This document shows positions 1 to 9,002 of a stretch of DNA of 64,000 bases, piece after piece; position 1 is the stretch's first letter; each line of letters starts with the position of its first letter. A model generated the notes under the pieces. That model was not told the DNA's origin. It did not search any database and saw only the letters and a program-made list of their open reading frames with translations. The DNA lies in the NCBI GenBank assembly GCA_001247695.2, contig LGRX02033501.1, positions 1 through 64,000 of the forward strand, in the 5' to 3' direction. This DNA comes from Cymbomonas tetramitiformis. Its lineage: Eukaryota; Chlorophyta; Pyramimonadophyceae; Pyramimonadales; Pyramimonadaceae. A program made the position numbers and the translations under genes.

Positions 1-229
1 AAATCCCTCACAACACCCCACTCTCCACCACAGCAGAGATACACCGCCATTTCAGCACCCAGCAATACCCCAACGCCCCGCCAGCCCTTACATTGCCGCC
101 CCTCGTTCATAATCGCGACAACTACACCTCAGCAAGGAAGGATCAATTCCCGCTCCTGACACATCATTTAAGTGCAGGGTATATAAACAGATGATTGACA
201 TGTGATATTGTAAGTATATATTACAAGAA
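1..229. other. 3' flank of a chromovirus remnant
   Basis: No ORF is supported here. Positions about 118-250 resemble 31188-31318, the stretch next to another copy of the same chromodomain. This therefore looks like the 3' untranslated part of the minus-strand chromovirus remnant to its right. The rest of that element, including any LTR, would lie beyond the left edge. Confidence 0.4.
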
Positions 230-833
230 GTAAGGGCAATAGGCTTAATATATTGTTTAGCCTTTATAGGCAGCTATCATGTCTGCTGCATCGGTCAGCT
301 CTGTGGCTTTGACCCAGGTGGCATGCTCACTCAGGGCCGTAGCCTGCATATCGCACTAAATAGTACTTGACACCTCTAGTAATCTTATCAGAGAGAATGT
401 GTGATATCTCAAATAATGGTTGCCCTTCTTCGGTGATCATCTGTGGCAGTGGCAGAGGTGCCTGAACGGAGTCATGATATAACTCTAATCTGGATACAGG
501 CTCAACCGGATGGATACGAATGTTTAGTAGATCTCAAAAATCCAGCTCATATGCACGTCCATGGCTGATAACTCTGGATATAGTAAACGGACGGATATAC
601 GGTTGCTTAAAGTGTCTGCCTGCCTCTGTCAAACCAGTCCATGAAATGTACTCAGTCCTCAAAAGAACTTTCTGCCCTACTGCATACTGTCGGGGCAGGT
701 GAGTTTCGTTGAATCTAGCCTGGTTTCGCTCTGTCGATCGGCGAATATTGTCAACCGCATTGGCATGTACTACTGACCACTGATCGAAATAATCTCGGAT
801 TGCATGCATATCTTCAGAATTTGATTGTCGCAA
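230..833 (-). pseudogene. Ty3/chromovirus integrase C-terminus and chromodomain remnant
   Basis: The open part (534-833) has the Gly-Gln-Lys-Val-Leu-Leu core typical of Ty3 integrase C-terminal domains (AVGQKVLLRTEYISW). It is followed downstream (about 440-250) by a chromodomain with KYYLVRYAGYGPE. A 4-base duplication (TGAG) after GPE breaks the frame relative to the better copy at 31326-31577. The N-terminal side ends at the 212-bp repeat at 826. This is an old element fragment on the same strand as the large retrotransposon. Family assignment is secure; no function is expected. Confidence 0.75.
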
Positions 834-1037
834 ACGCGTGCATATGATGGTACAATCTCGGAATCGAACGAACTTAACACTCGCGACTGATCATAAGCAT
901 CATTAATATCCACTGGTGCCGGTAACTGACCAAGCAATTCTCAACACAGCATAAGATCGCAGAGCTACAAAATTTTTAAAATTCTGATATCCTGTTATCG
1001 AACGCTGAACTCTTATATGCAAGCCCAGATTCCAACA
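826..1037 (-). repeat. 212-bp direct repeat, outer copy
   Basis: It matches 1565-1776 over the same 212-bp length without indels, with roughly ten substitutions. On the minus strand it runs from TGTTGG to GACA. It abuts the left terminal repeat directly and runs into the chromovirus remnant on its other side. Part of it can be read as chromovirus integrase-like sequence. Its origin is unclear: a duplicated older fragment or part of a longer LTR. Confidence 0.7.
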
Positions 1038-1562
1038 GAAAAAGTATGAAAACAGCAGTAAAATATATCCGTCAAAATTGATATTATACCACAAAATACG
1101 AATTATTGTGTGTACAAAAGCTGTGAGCAGAACCGTCTTAGCACTCTAGCACTGGCACGCGAACAGCCACCTAGTACTTGCGAAGGCAAAACAATAATGA
1201 GTCCACTGATCTGACCTTCGGTCAGAGGTCACTTATCTCTCAATGCTCTGTCACATTTCCCAAAACTGTAACGGGTTCTAGCCCTCGAATCTTCATCTGG
1301 CCAATGGAAAGTCATTATTCCATGCCAGCTTTAATACTGTTACCGTTTAACACATTCTGACTGACACGTCAGTGGCAAAGGAGTCACTGCCGTCGTCATC
1401 GTATCATTCCTCAGTAACCTGATATTGACAATATCTTCTCTGACAAGTCCGCATCTCACAGATGGTCATCTTCGCAAAGCCTGTCATACTGTCACCATTG
1501 TCATGCGTGTCACCAGCTGAACAAACCCGGCGCGGTACCATGAGAAGCCGGCGTTTGTTACA
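1038..1562 (-). repeat. 3' LTR of the large retrotransposon
   Basis: A direct repeat of 16575-17099 at a constant offset of 15537 bases, with one substitution noticed (1070 versus 16607). On the minus strand it begins TGTAACAAACG, a usual TG start. Its other end, TACTTTTTC, lacks the usual CA. It is flanked on both sides by copies of the 212-bp repeat. Confidence 0.85.
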
Positions 1563-1564
1563 GC

Positions 1565-1776
1565 TGTCGCAAACGCGTGCATATGATGGTACAATCTCGG
1601 AATCGAACGAACTTAACACTCGCGACTGGTCATAAGCATCATTAATATTCACTGGTGCCGGTGACTGTTCGAGCAATTCTCAACACAGCATAAGATCGCA
1701 GAGCTACAAAAATTTTAAAATTCTGATACCCTGTTATCGAACGCTGAACTCTTACATGCAAGCCCAGATTCCAACA
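1565..1776 (-). repeat. 212-bp direct repeat, inner copy
   Basis: The second copy of 826-1037, lying between the 3' LTR and the end of the methyltransferase ORF. Its minus-strand start, TGTTGG, is preceded directly by the purine-rich AGATGGGGGA. That arrangement usually marks the border between polypurine tract and 3' LTR. The true 3' LTR may therefore begin here, although the right-hand LTR has no matching segment. Confidence 0.7.
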
Positions 1777-1787
1777 TCCCCCATCTG
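1777..1787 (-). promoter_or_regulatory. Polypurine-tract-like sequence
   Basis: The minus strand reads AGATGGGGGA immediately before TGTTGG. A purine run next to a TG is where second-strand DNA synthesis is primed in LTR elements. It sits about 30 bases past the end of the methyltransferase ORF, as expected for a 3' end. The assignment rests on position and composition only. Confidence 0.4.
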
Positions 1788-1813
1788 TAGCTGCTGCGTG
1801 CAGTAGCACAGAC

Positions 1814-2833
1814 TCAAATGTGGGCTTGCTCAGCATACTGGGTCGTATCACCATCTGCCATGAACTTGCCCAAACTGAAAGTGAACATACCAATGCCCTC
1901 ACCTTCTCCGCCTTGTAACATTCTGGCTCTGACCAGCGGATTCTTGAACACCAAGACCCACATACACCTGCGGCCAATAGGTCCATGTTCCAGATGCCCA
2001 ATCACATGCAAGCGTCCTGTCTGACTCAATCGTCTGAAGTACGCAGCCCTGCTCTCGGTCATGTCTGTCAAGTAATAAGATGGAACGTGGACACATGCCA
2101 CCACACGACTGGCCATTACTGCCAACGGAAACGCGATATCCAGCGCTGCGAACCAAGGCGAAGTCACCACTGCGTCACAGACACCATACTTCTCCTTCCA
2201 TATACGATAGTTACCTGGCTGAAGTGCGTCATGCGCCTCAGACCAGCCCAACTGAGAGTTCCAGTCATTGTTCATGAATCTCAACTGCGGCCATTGCTCC
2301 ACCATGACCTCACTGATGACCCCAGTGCCTGCCCATGGGTCCCACACGCCATCGACGGACTTCCAGTCCACCTCTGTCGCCAAACGCCTCACCTCAGAGG
2401 GCACTGTGATGACCAGTTCAAGCCCCCACTGCAGCGCGCTAGCTTCTCTCACCTGAGCCTTAGTCATGTGTCTCAGCTCTCCTCGTCTTTCAACTTCTTC
2501 TTCAGCCAACGCAGGCACAAGAGGTGCATCCCTCAGATGCCTTGCCAAGGCCTTCTGTTCCCGATATTTCTTGCTCAGCACCGTGCGATGCCCCTCATTC
2601 CAATGCCCTGGCATGAAGATCTGCACAGCCTCAGAGAGCTTGTCCTGCCTTCCCCAATCAATCTGATCTGGCATGCCCAAGAACATGTCCTCCTCTTTCA
2701 ACAGCATCTCTCTCGATGAAATGGCATGCCAAGGCTGGAACTTGTCTCCCTTCACCACCCGACGAGAACCCACGTCTGCTGGCAACAGGCGCATCTCCGC
2801 CGACAGCTTCTCATTCAATTGCTGCTCCTTCAT
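1814..2833 (-). CDS. SAM-dependent amino-methyltransferase-like protein of the retrotransposon
   Basis: A 339-aa ORF counted from the ATG at 2833. Residues 165-171 read DPWAGTG, a motif I (SAM-binding) signature. Residues 224-228 read TSPWF, which resembles the (D/N/S)PP(Y/F/W) motif IV of N6-adenine or N4-cytosine methyltransferases. An acidic NNDW lies between them, where motif II is expected. The order I then IV, about 60 residues apart, fits a compact amino-methyltransferase fold without a target-recognition insert between them. The ORF is in the same frame as pol and separated from its end only by the UAG at 2864-2866 plus ten codons. It may be made by readthrough, or may once have been fused. 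Substrate (DNA, RNA or protein) is not determined; the second proline of motif IV is replaced by tryptophan. Confidence 0.65.
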   Translation of the reverse strand: MKEQQLNEKLSAEMRLLPADVGSRRVVKGDKFQPWHAISSREMLLKEEDMFLGMPDQIDWGRQDKLSEAVQIFMPGHWNEGHRTVLSKKYREQKALARHLRDAPLVPALAEEEVERRGELRHMTKAQVREASALQWGLELVITVPSEVRRLATEVDWKSVDGVWDPWAGTGVISEVMVEQWPQLRFMNNDWNSQLGWSEAHDALQPGNYRIWKEKYGVCDAVVTSPWFAALDIAFPLAVMASRVVACVHVPSYYLTDMTESRAAYFRRLSQTGRLHVIGHLEHGPIGRRCMWVLVFKNPLVRARMLQGGEGEGIGMFTFSLGKFMADGDTTQYAEQAHI

Positions 2834-2863
2834 GCCCAATTTGTCCTCTAGGGCACCAGAGCT

Positions 2864-5800
2864 CTAGTCTTTCTGGGTCTGCACCTCGGCATTGGCGGCT
2901 TGCCTCCCCGTGCCTGAGCACATGGGGCATAGCCACTCACCTTCTGGTACTCCATCCAGTGCTGGGGTCAAACACCACAAGTGATACCCCTTGTTGCACG
3001 TGTCACACAACAGCATCTCTGCCTCCCCATCGGTCTTCCTGCAAACTTCACATGCTAGGTGCTTACTGGGAACGGCTGCACTGCAGTCATACTGATCCTT
3101 CACCTGTAGGTGACATGGCGCGATGCTCTGCACGGTGCTCTTCTCTCTTAACTTGGTGGCGTCCTCAAGCACCACCACACCATCTCGCTGTATCTTGACC
3201 AGCTTCAGGATGGCGGATTTGGTCGCGACTTCCATGCCGCTGCGGGGCTTCTGCCTGATATAGACGAAATCGCCCACCTTGAACTGGTGTGGACTAGGCT
3301 CGTAGCCCCCACCCCTTCTCCTTTCGTAATGTAATGTGTCACGATGCTGCGCAACCTCCAGGCTGCAACCAGCGTGTACCATCAGTCGCCTCACCACCTG
3401 TGCTCTCTGGAGGAGGTCCTTGACTCTGGCATCCTTCTCATCTTCGACCTCCACAGCAAAATCTATGCTGGGTGCCCGTTTCAAATCAGGCGGCACTACT
3501 GCCTCTTGGGCGAACAACATGGTGAACGGCGCTACCCCCGTGGACTCCTGGCGTGCTGCATTATAGCTCAGCACCAGTGGCCAGAGCTGCTCATCCCACT
3601 CATAATCGAGACCCTTCTCCAAGGCAAGCTTCTTAAAGCAGAACTTCATAGTGCGTACCACTCGCTCGGTCAGCCCATTGCCTTCTGGTGAGTCTGGCGA
3701 GGTGACTCGCCGGTCAATCAGGCAATCTCTGCACAACTGCTTGAACTCGCCTTCAAACTCCTTACCTCCATCCACCAAGCATTCTGCTGGCGCACCAAAC
3801 ACAGCCAGGACATGACTGCGAAATGCCGCTGCGATGGTGCTCGCCTCCTTGTCGGGAATGGGCACGCAGACTATGAACCTGGTGTAGTGCTCGGTCATGA
3901 TGAGCACTCGGTTGTTGCCAGACTTGGTCTCTCTCCTCGAGGGCCATGCCAGATCCAGCGACCAACGATACATGAACGACACGATCTCAAGGGGGGACAA
4001 ACATGCCTCCTCTCTCGCATAATGAGTCTTCACACGCTGACAGGTCTCACACTGCGTGACCACAGCCTCCACGTCTTTCTTCAAGTCGGCCCACCAATGG
4101 CGCTGCCACAAAAGATGCTGCGTCCGCCTTATGCCCCAATGTCCCGTTCTGGAGTGGTATTCCTTAACCAACGCGAGACGGTCAGCAGGCTTAGGTATTC
4201 TCACCTCCTTGCCCGACATAGTGACCATGTAGATCTCGTCCGTGGCCTCGTCCCATCGATGTCGTGCTGCTCGCCTCCTTACTCGACGAACTTCCTCTTC
4301 GGGCAGCCTCACTCTACCATTGGACTTCAACCATCTGAGGCACCATGCATCATCGTGTACATCTCGATGCTTGTCACGATCTGCCTGCTGCTCGGCCACG
4401 CTGGCCATCAGGTCCTCGAACCTGGTGGTACATGTCAACCTGGGGAGCCTCATCTCTGACTCTCTGGTAGGCGGACTCCAGGCAGGCACATCCACGTGCG
4501 CTGCTGGGATCGCGCCCTCCTTCACGAAGTGGTTCTCATGCCTCTGACGATACTGCGCCATGGTGTAAAGCTGCCACTCGTTCTTCTTCTTCTTCTTGGT
4601 TCCAGCCTTCTGTCGCTGGGCTCCAATTCCTTCTGCGCCTTTCTGCCCTTGCGAGCACATTATCCGCAGCTTCTCCTCCCAGTCGCGATGGGTCATAGTC
4701 TTCGCCACCTGCTGGGTGTATGCGTTCGAATTCTCAACCCATTCCGCCAGCAAAGCTTCCCTCTGCTGAAGGTCCGACCTCTCGTGGTCTGCCCGGTTGT
4801 TGTCTACAGCGATGGGCTGTCCTGGGGAATTCTCCGCCTCTGGGGATTCCTTGCTGTGAGGAAGCCCCTTCCTGCTTGCTTCTGCGACTGCCATCAGCAG
4901 TTCCATTGCTCTGCGATCCATGGCCAGGCCCAGAATGCTCGCCAATTCTACGTCACTTAGGCCGTCGGCCATGCGTAGCTCACTTGCGCTGTAGCCCATG
5001 GCTCGCGTCTTCTCTTCGAGGTTAACTTCTCGAGATTCTTCCTCGGCGTCTTCGCCGTCCTGGTTGCGCACCACGGTGCCCATCCTCGCTCTTCTGAACG
5101 CTCTTGACCCTTGCGTCGCCATGATGGTGGGTAATGCCCTCAATGGTTCTCCCACCACGTTCACCACGTAGTGAGGCGCGCGGTCTGTCCTTATCACTGG
5201 CCTGGGATGCCAGCCCTTGCATATAATTGACGATACAATTCGTCCTTCTGGTCTCACCACCTTGCTCATGACGGAGCGAAACTGGTGGCTCTGGAACAAG
5301 TTGCTCCAATACGCCCGCAACCGATGTGCGTAGGCGCCTGCTTGTGCTGCATCAAAGGATACTGGTCTACCAATGACGCTGGCAATGTACGGGAACACCT
5401 CGTCCCTGATCTTGGTTCCAGGTCTGTGCGACAACGGAGAAACATTTTCCAGGATATAACCTGGAGGCCTCTGCCGCTGCAGCTGCTGGAGTGTGGACAG
5501 AAGCCTGACCACTTCATAAAATAATTTGCTGTGCCTGCCATCCAGGCCTGTGAGTGTTCCAGCAGGGGAGAGATCCTGACATGGGAACCCACATACCATG
5601 ACCCACTGGCGTCCTTGAAGAGCTCCTGCTCGTATGAAGTCGGCGCTGGTGGTCTCGCGCAGGTCTTGGGGTAAAGCCCCAAGCTCTATTGCATGGGGCG
5701 AGATGAGGTCAGGGTATCGTCTCAGCAATGCCGCACACCTGGCTCTGGCAACCGTCTGACTGCTCGGGGATATGTCCTGATACAGGTAGCGATCCACCTT

Positions 5801-7660
5801 CATCCCACTGCGGAGCAACATTTCCAGCCCAGCACATAGGCCTCCACATGGTTCGTAGCACACCACGCCTTCCTGCCGAGCTTGCGAGAAGAATCGGCTG
5901 CTCAGCACCCTGGTGTCGACCTTCTCGGGCTTCAGGATGCGCTCACCTTCAAAGTACTCATTGCTGTACACAGCAGGGCTTCCCTCGCCATGCGTGCCTC
6001 GCGTTCTTGGCCTAACCAGGCTCAGCGCCTTCCAAGCTGCTCTGGCTAGCCTCCCAGAGTCGGTCACCAGCTCGGGCAAGTCGGTGTCGAACATGTCCCC
6101 ATGATTGCATTCTAATTCCTCGTGGTAGTGCAAATCGAACAGACGATGCACTGGTCCTGTACCCAGCTGCTCCATGGCAGCCATCCTGCAGTAGTTGGCA
6201 ACCTGCACCTCTGGCGTGGCCTCTTCCCCTGGGGAAGCATCCCCAGCCAACATAAGGCACAAGTGGTCACAGAAGTCCTTCGTGTGAACTTCCCCCACGC
6301 CTGCGTGAAACGCAGTCACCTTCTCCCTCTCATGCCTTGCTCCAGTCTCATCTGTCGTGGACGGCAGTGGGTAGCGAGACGGCACGTCAGCGTTGCTGTT
6401 CTTAGCTCCTGGACGGTACTGCACCGTGAAGTCGAACTCCTGCAAGCTGATTGCCCAGCGTAGATGTTGCCCTTGGAGATCGGCCTTCTCCATCAGGGTG
6501 GTGAGCGGTGAGTGGTCGGTCACCAAGGTGAAGTGGACTCCATGCAAGTACTGCCTCAACGTGCGCACTGCCCATACCACTGCGAGCATCTCACCTTTGA
6601 AGCTGGCGTACTGTCTCTCCGTTTTACTCAGAGATCGGCTGATTGCCATACAAATGTACTCCTTCCCGTCATCGTCCTTCTGGCCCAGCACTGCGCCAAT
6701 GCCATAGGTGCTCCAGTCAGTGTACAATATGAGAGGTCTGTCGTAATCGATGGGCCTCAGGCACCTCCCAGAACAGAGGGCATCCTTAAGTTCTTGGAGT
6801 GCTTGATCTTGCTGCTTCCCCCAGGCTGCCTTGATGTCAGTGACCTCCTTCTTGAGCAAGTCGTTGAGAGGGCGGGCCATCTCAGAGTAGTTTGGCCCCC
6901 CTGGCTCACCCACCAGGCCCTTGTAGTAGTTCATCATACCCAAGATCGAGCGGAGCCCAGTCTTGTCCTGAGGGCTTGGAAGCTCTTGTATGGCCTTGCA
7001 TTTGGCTTCTTGCGCGCCAATGGAGTTGTGGCCAATACGATAGCCCAGAAAGTCCACCGTGGCTGCGCCAAAAGTGCTCTTGCCTGCATGCAAACGGATG
7101 CCAGCATCCCCCAAGGTGCGAAGTACATCCTCAACGTCCTTCAAATGCTGCTCAGGCGTGGAATCCGTATAGACCACTACGTCATCGACGTACGCCACCG
7201 TGCAATGCTGCAAGTGCCGTAACTCGTAGTCCATGATTCTTACGAACGCAGAAGTAGCTCCAGCTGCACCAAAAGGCATCGAGGTGTATTGGTACAGCTG
7301 ATTCTTCCACCAAAACGCCGTCTTGCTCCTGTCCTCTTCTGTAGCCATGGGGATCTGGTGGAAAGCTTTGGTGGCATCCAGAGTGGTCTTGAACTTGGCT
7401 TTGGCCACCTTCTGGTAGAGCTCCTCTGGTCGGTGCGGCAGCGTGTTGTCTTTGAGGGAGTGCCGATTGACACCCCTGAGGTCCACGCAGAACCTCGTCT
7501 GAGTCCACAGGCCAGTCTCGTGATCCTTCTTGCCAGCTACGACCACGTTGCTCGCATGCCTGCAATGCTTGGCTGCTGGCTCTATGAAACCATACTCCAA
7601 AAGTTCCTTGCAATGGATATCGATGATCTCCTGCTCGCCCGGACTGTATTTCCTAGGTCT
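2864..7660 (-). CDS. Pol: RT, RNase H, C5-DNA methyltransferase, integrase, PHD finger
   Basis: An open frame of about 1598 codons; residue numbers below count from the TTG at 7600. RT has YVDD at 137-140. RNase H follows, with a catalytic-type Asp at 295 (YTDWS). Residues about 575-945 are a C5-cytosine methyltransferase: motif I near 582 (YEPCGGLCAGLE), catalytic PCQ with Cys674, ENV at 718-720, HRLRAYWSN, and a C-terminal motif X-like helix. Spacing and the GFPCQDLSP context suggest a Dnmt3/DRM-like type, tentatively. Integrase follows: an HHCC zinc domain from about 1146, then Asp1216, Asp1277 and Glu1312. The tail carries a C4HC3 PHD finger (about 1516-1566). The 5' end has no ATG; it joins the preceding ORF at 7659-7664 by a +1 shift. 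All catalytic residues checked are intact, so it could be active. Confidence 0.93.
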   Translation of the reverse strand, partial: RPRKYSPGEQEIIDIHCKELLEYGFIEPAAKHCRHASNVVVAGKKDHETGLWTQTRFCVDLRGVNRHSLKDNTLPHRPEELYQKVAKAKFKTTLDATKAFHQIPMATEEDRSKTAFWWKNQLYQYTSMPFGAAGATSAFVRIMDYELRHLQHCTVAYVDDVVVYTDSTPEQHLKDVEDVLRTLGDAGIRLHAGKSTFGAATVDFLGYRIGHNSIGAQEAKCKAIQELPSPQDKTGLRSILGMMNYYKGLVGEPGGPNYSEMARPLNDLLKKEVTDIKAAWGKQQDQALQELKDALCSGRCLRPIDYDRPLILYTDWSTYGIGAVLGQKDDDGKEYICMAISRSLSKTERQYASFKGEMLAVVWAVRTLRQYLHGVHFTLVTDHSPLTTLMEKADLQGQHLRWAISLQEFDFTVQYRPGAKNSNADVPSRYPLPSTTDETGARHEREKVTAFHAGVGEVHTKDFCDHLCLMLAGDASPGEEATPEVQVANYCRMAAMEQLGTGPVHRLFDLHYHEELECNHGDMFDTDLPELVTDSGRLARAAWKALSLVRPRTRGTHGEGSPAVYSNEYFEGERILKPEKVDTRVLSSRFFSQARQEGVVCYEPCGGLCAGLEMLLRSGMKVDRYLYQDISPSSQTVARARCAALLRRYPDLISPHAIELGALPQDLRETTSADFIRAGALQGRQWVMVCGFPCQDLSPAGTLTGLDGRHSKLFYEVVRLLSTLQQLQRQRPPGYILENVSPLSHRPGTKIRDEVFPYIASVIGRPVSFDAAQAGAYAHRLRAYWSNLFQSHQFRSVMSKVVRPEGRIVSSIICKGWHPRPVIRTDRAPHYVVNVVGEPLRALPTIMATQGSRAFRRARMGTVVRNQDGEDAEEESREVNLEEKTRAMGYSASELRMADGLSDVELASILGLAMDRRAMELLMAVAEASRKGLPHSKESPEAENSPGQPIAVDNNRADHERSDLQQREALLAEWVENSNAYTQQVAKTMTHRDWEEKLRIMCSQGQKGAEGIGAQRQKAGTKKKKKNEWQLYTMAQYRQRHENHFVKEGAIPAAHVDVPAWSPPTRESEMRLPRLTCTTRFEDLMASVAEQQADRDKHRDVHDDAWCLRWLKSNGRVRLPEEEVRRVRRRAARHRWDEATDEIYMVTMSGKEVRIPKPADRLALVKEYHSRTGHWGIRRTQHLLWQRHWWADLKKDVEAVVTQCETCQRVKTHYAREEACLSPLEIVSFMYRWSLDLAWPSRRETKSGNNRVLIMTEHYTRFIVCVPIPDKEASTIAAAFRSHVLAVFGAPAECLVDGGKEFEGEFKQLCRDCLIDRRVTSPDSPEGNGLTERVVRTMKFCFKKLALEKGLDYEWDEQLWPLVLSYNAARQESTGVAPFTMLFAQEAVVPPDLKRAPSIDFAVEVEDEKDARVKDLLQRAQVVRRLMVHAGCSLEVAQHRDTLHYERRRGGGYEPSPHQFKVGDFVYIRQKPRSGMEVATKSAILKLVKIQRDGVVVLEDATKLREKSTVQSIAPCHLQVKDQYDCSAAVPSKHLACEVCRKTDGEAEMLLCDTCNKGYHLWCLTPALDGVPEGEWLCPMCSGTGRQAANAEVQTQKD

Positions 7661-9002
7661 ATCTCTGGTAGGCGGCCTTGGATTCGTCTACGAAAGGGAT
7701 GGAGAACGTGTTGTGCTTCGCTTTGCCCTTGTAGCCTTTCAAATCGTGAGGGCTGTTGGCAAAGGTGGTCTTGCACCTGCGAAGAACATTCCGCATTTCC
7801 TCCCAGTGTTCCTCCTTGAAGTCAGGATGTCCTCCAAACGTGGCATTGAGCTCGGTGTCGAGCCACGCTGCCTCGTCCTTGGTCACTGTCGTGTCACCCA
7901 AAGGTTGAAGCTCGTCCAGCACGGTGTACGGCAAGACCTCATCCTGCTCCGCGATGTTGGCTTCCCAGCCCGGCTCCCATTGCCTCGAGGACTGCTGGGC
8001 CTCCCATGAAGTGCAGGGGGATTTACCCCAAGCACTGCGCGTGGGCGACATGGCATCGCACATGGGCACGCTCTCAGCCAGCTTGCCAGCGACCCACAAA
8101 ATTCCGCACAAAAGCAGAAAAAATCGTAAAATTCTGTTGAAACGCACTGCGGCTGCTGGCGAGTTCGAAGCGAAGAAGCACGCCAATACTCTCCACCCCC
8201 CGTGCGCCAAGCGAGTACTCCCACCAGCGGCGGTGAAGACCACGACCGCAAGGACCAGCGCCACGTAGGTGGCCTGCGCGATGTAATGAAGTCGAAGATT
8301 GTGTTGAAGCTGCGCCCAGCGCGCCGCAAAGCGAGGTTTGTCCAACCTGGCCGGCAAAGCGGGCAGACGCACGCGGCCCAACAAGAAAACTTGAGACCAA
8401 CGTAGGGACGGGACAGCCCATCCACGGCCACGTGGAATGTGATGCGTGTCCAAATGGTCGCCTGGGACATGAGGGGCATGGCACGCCACATCCTCCGCGA
8501 AGACGCTGGCACAAACCCAAAGCCAAGCAAGGACTGCGATCAGGAGGGCGGCTGCACACTGCGACCAACACGCCAAGGAAATGACCACAGCCCGTAGGGG
8601 CGCGACTATCCATCCTTCGTCATGAACACGGTGCACGCCAGCATAGATGCCCGTGGTGCGCACGACAAGCAACCCAACGTACCAAATGCAGGCGAGGGCC
8701 CATAAGACCCAAACGTTATAGTATGCACGACGGGGATAACGTCGAGCAGCCGACCACCACATCGGCAGCCAGCTCAAAAGTGAGGCCACACAGCGCCCCC
8801 ACCAAATGCGAAAAGGGCACCATGCTAAGTGCCACGATATTGCTTCCCACATCGCCCAGACGGCGACCATGGGCACGGTACCTCGTACCAACCACCACCA
8901 AATCACTGCACTGCCCGCAAACGAGATACACGCTCGCAGGACCTCCGGCCGCAAGTGGACTGCCCGTGCCGGCAGCCCACGGCCACAGCGCCGGTTGTGC
9001 AT
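7659..9002 (-). CDS. Multipass membrane segment leading into RT
   Basis: A 447-aa ORF. Its ATG (9002-9000) overlaps the Gag-protease stop by one base in a TGATG pentamer. Residues about 20-310 hold at least five strongly hydrophobic stretches rich in Trp, Leu, Val and Ala (about 22-84, 90-120, 135-170, 235-262, 275-312), indicating a multipass membrane domain. The last 70 residues are soluble and resemble the linker before a Ty3-type RT, ending in KAAYQR. The matching continuation, PRKYSPGEQE, is in the next frame. This ORF is thus the N-terminal part of pol rather than a separate envelope gene. I recognise no homologue of the membrane part. It might target capsids or replication complexes to a membrane, or be an unusual envelope-like module. 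Confidence 0.7.
   Translation of the reverse strand: MHNRRCGRGLPARAVHLRPEVLRACISFAGSAVIWWWLVRGTVPMVAVWAMWEAISWHLAWCPFRIWWGRCVASLLSWLPMWWSAARRYPRRAYYNVWVLWALACIWYVGLLVVRTTGIYAGVHRVHDEGWIVAPLRAVVISLACWSQCAAALLIAVLAWLWVCASVFAEDVACHAPHVPGDHLDTHHIPRGRGWAVPSLRWSQVFLLGRVRLPALPARLDKPRFAARWAQLQHNLRLHYIAQATYVALVLAVVVFTAAGGSTRLAHGGWRVLACFFASNSPAAAVRFNRILRFFLLLCGILWVAGKLAESVPMCDAMSPTRSAWGKSPCTSWEAQQSSRQWEPGWEANIAEQDEVLPYTVLDELQPLGDTTVTKDEAAWLDTELNATFGGHPDFKEEHWEEMRNVLRRCKTTFANSPHDLKGYKGKAKHNTFSIPFVDESKAAYQR

Noticed and set aside
1985..2719. A 244-aa plus-strand ORF opposite the methyltransferase
   Set aside because: A shadow of the minus-strand ORF, without domain features.
7659..9002. A classical envelope gene
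   Set aside because: It lies before RT rather than after integrase, is polytopic, and ends in the RT linker. I treat it as an N-terminal pol module instead.
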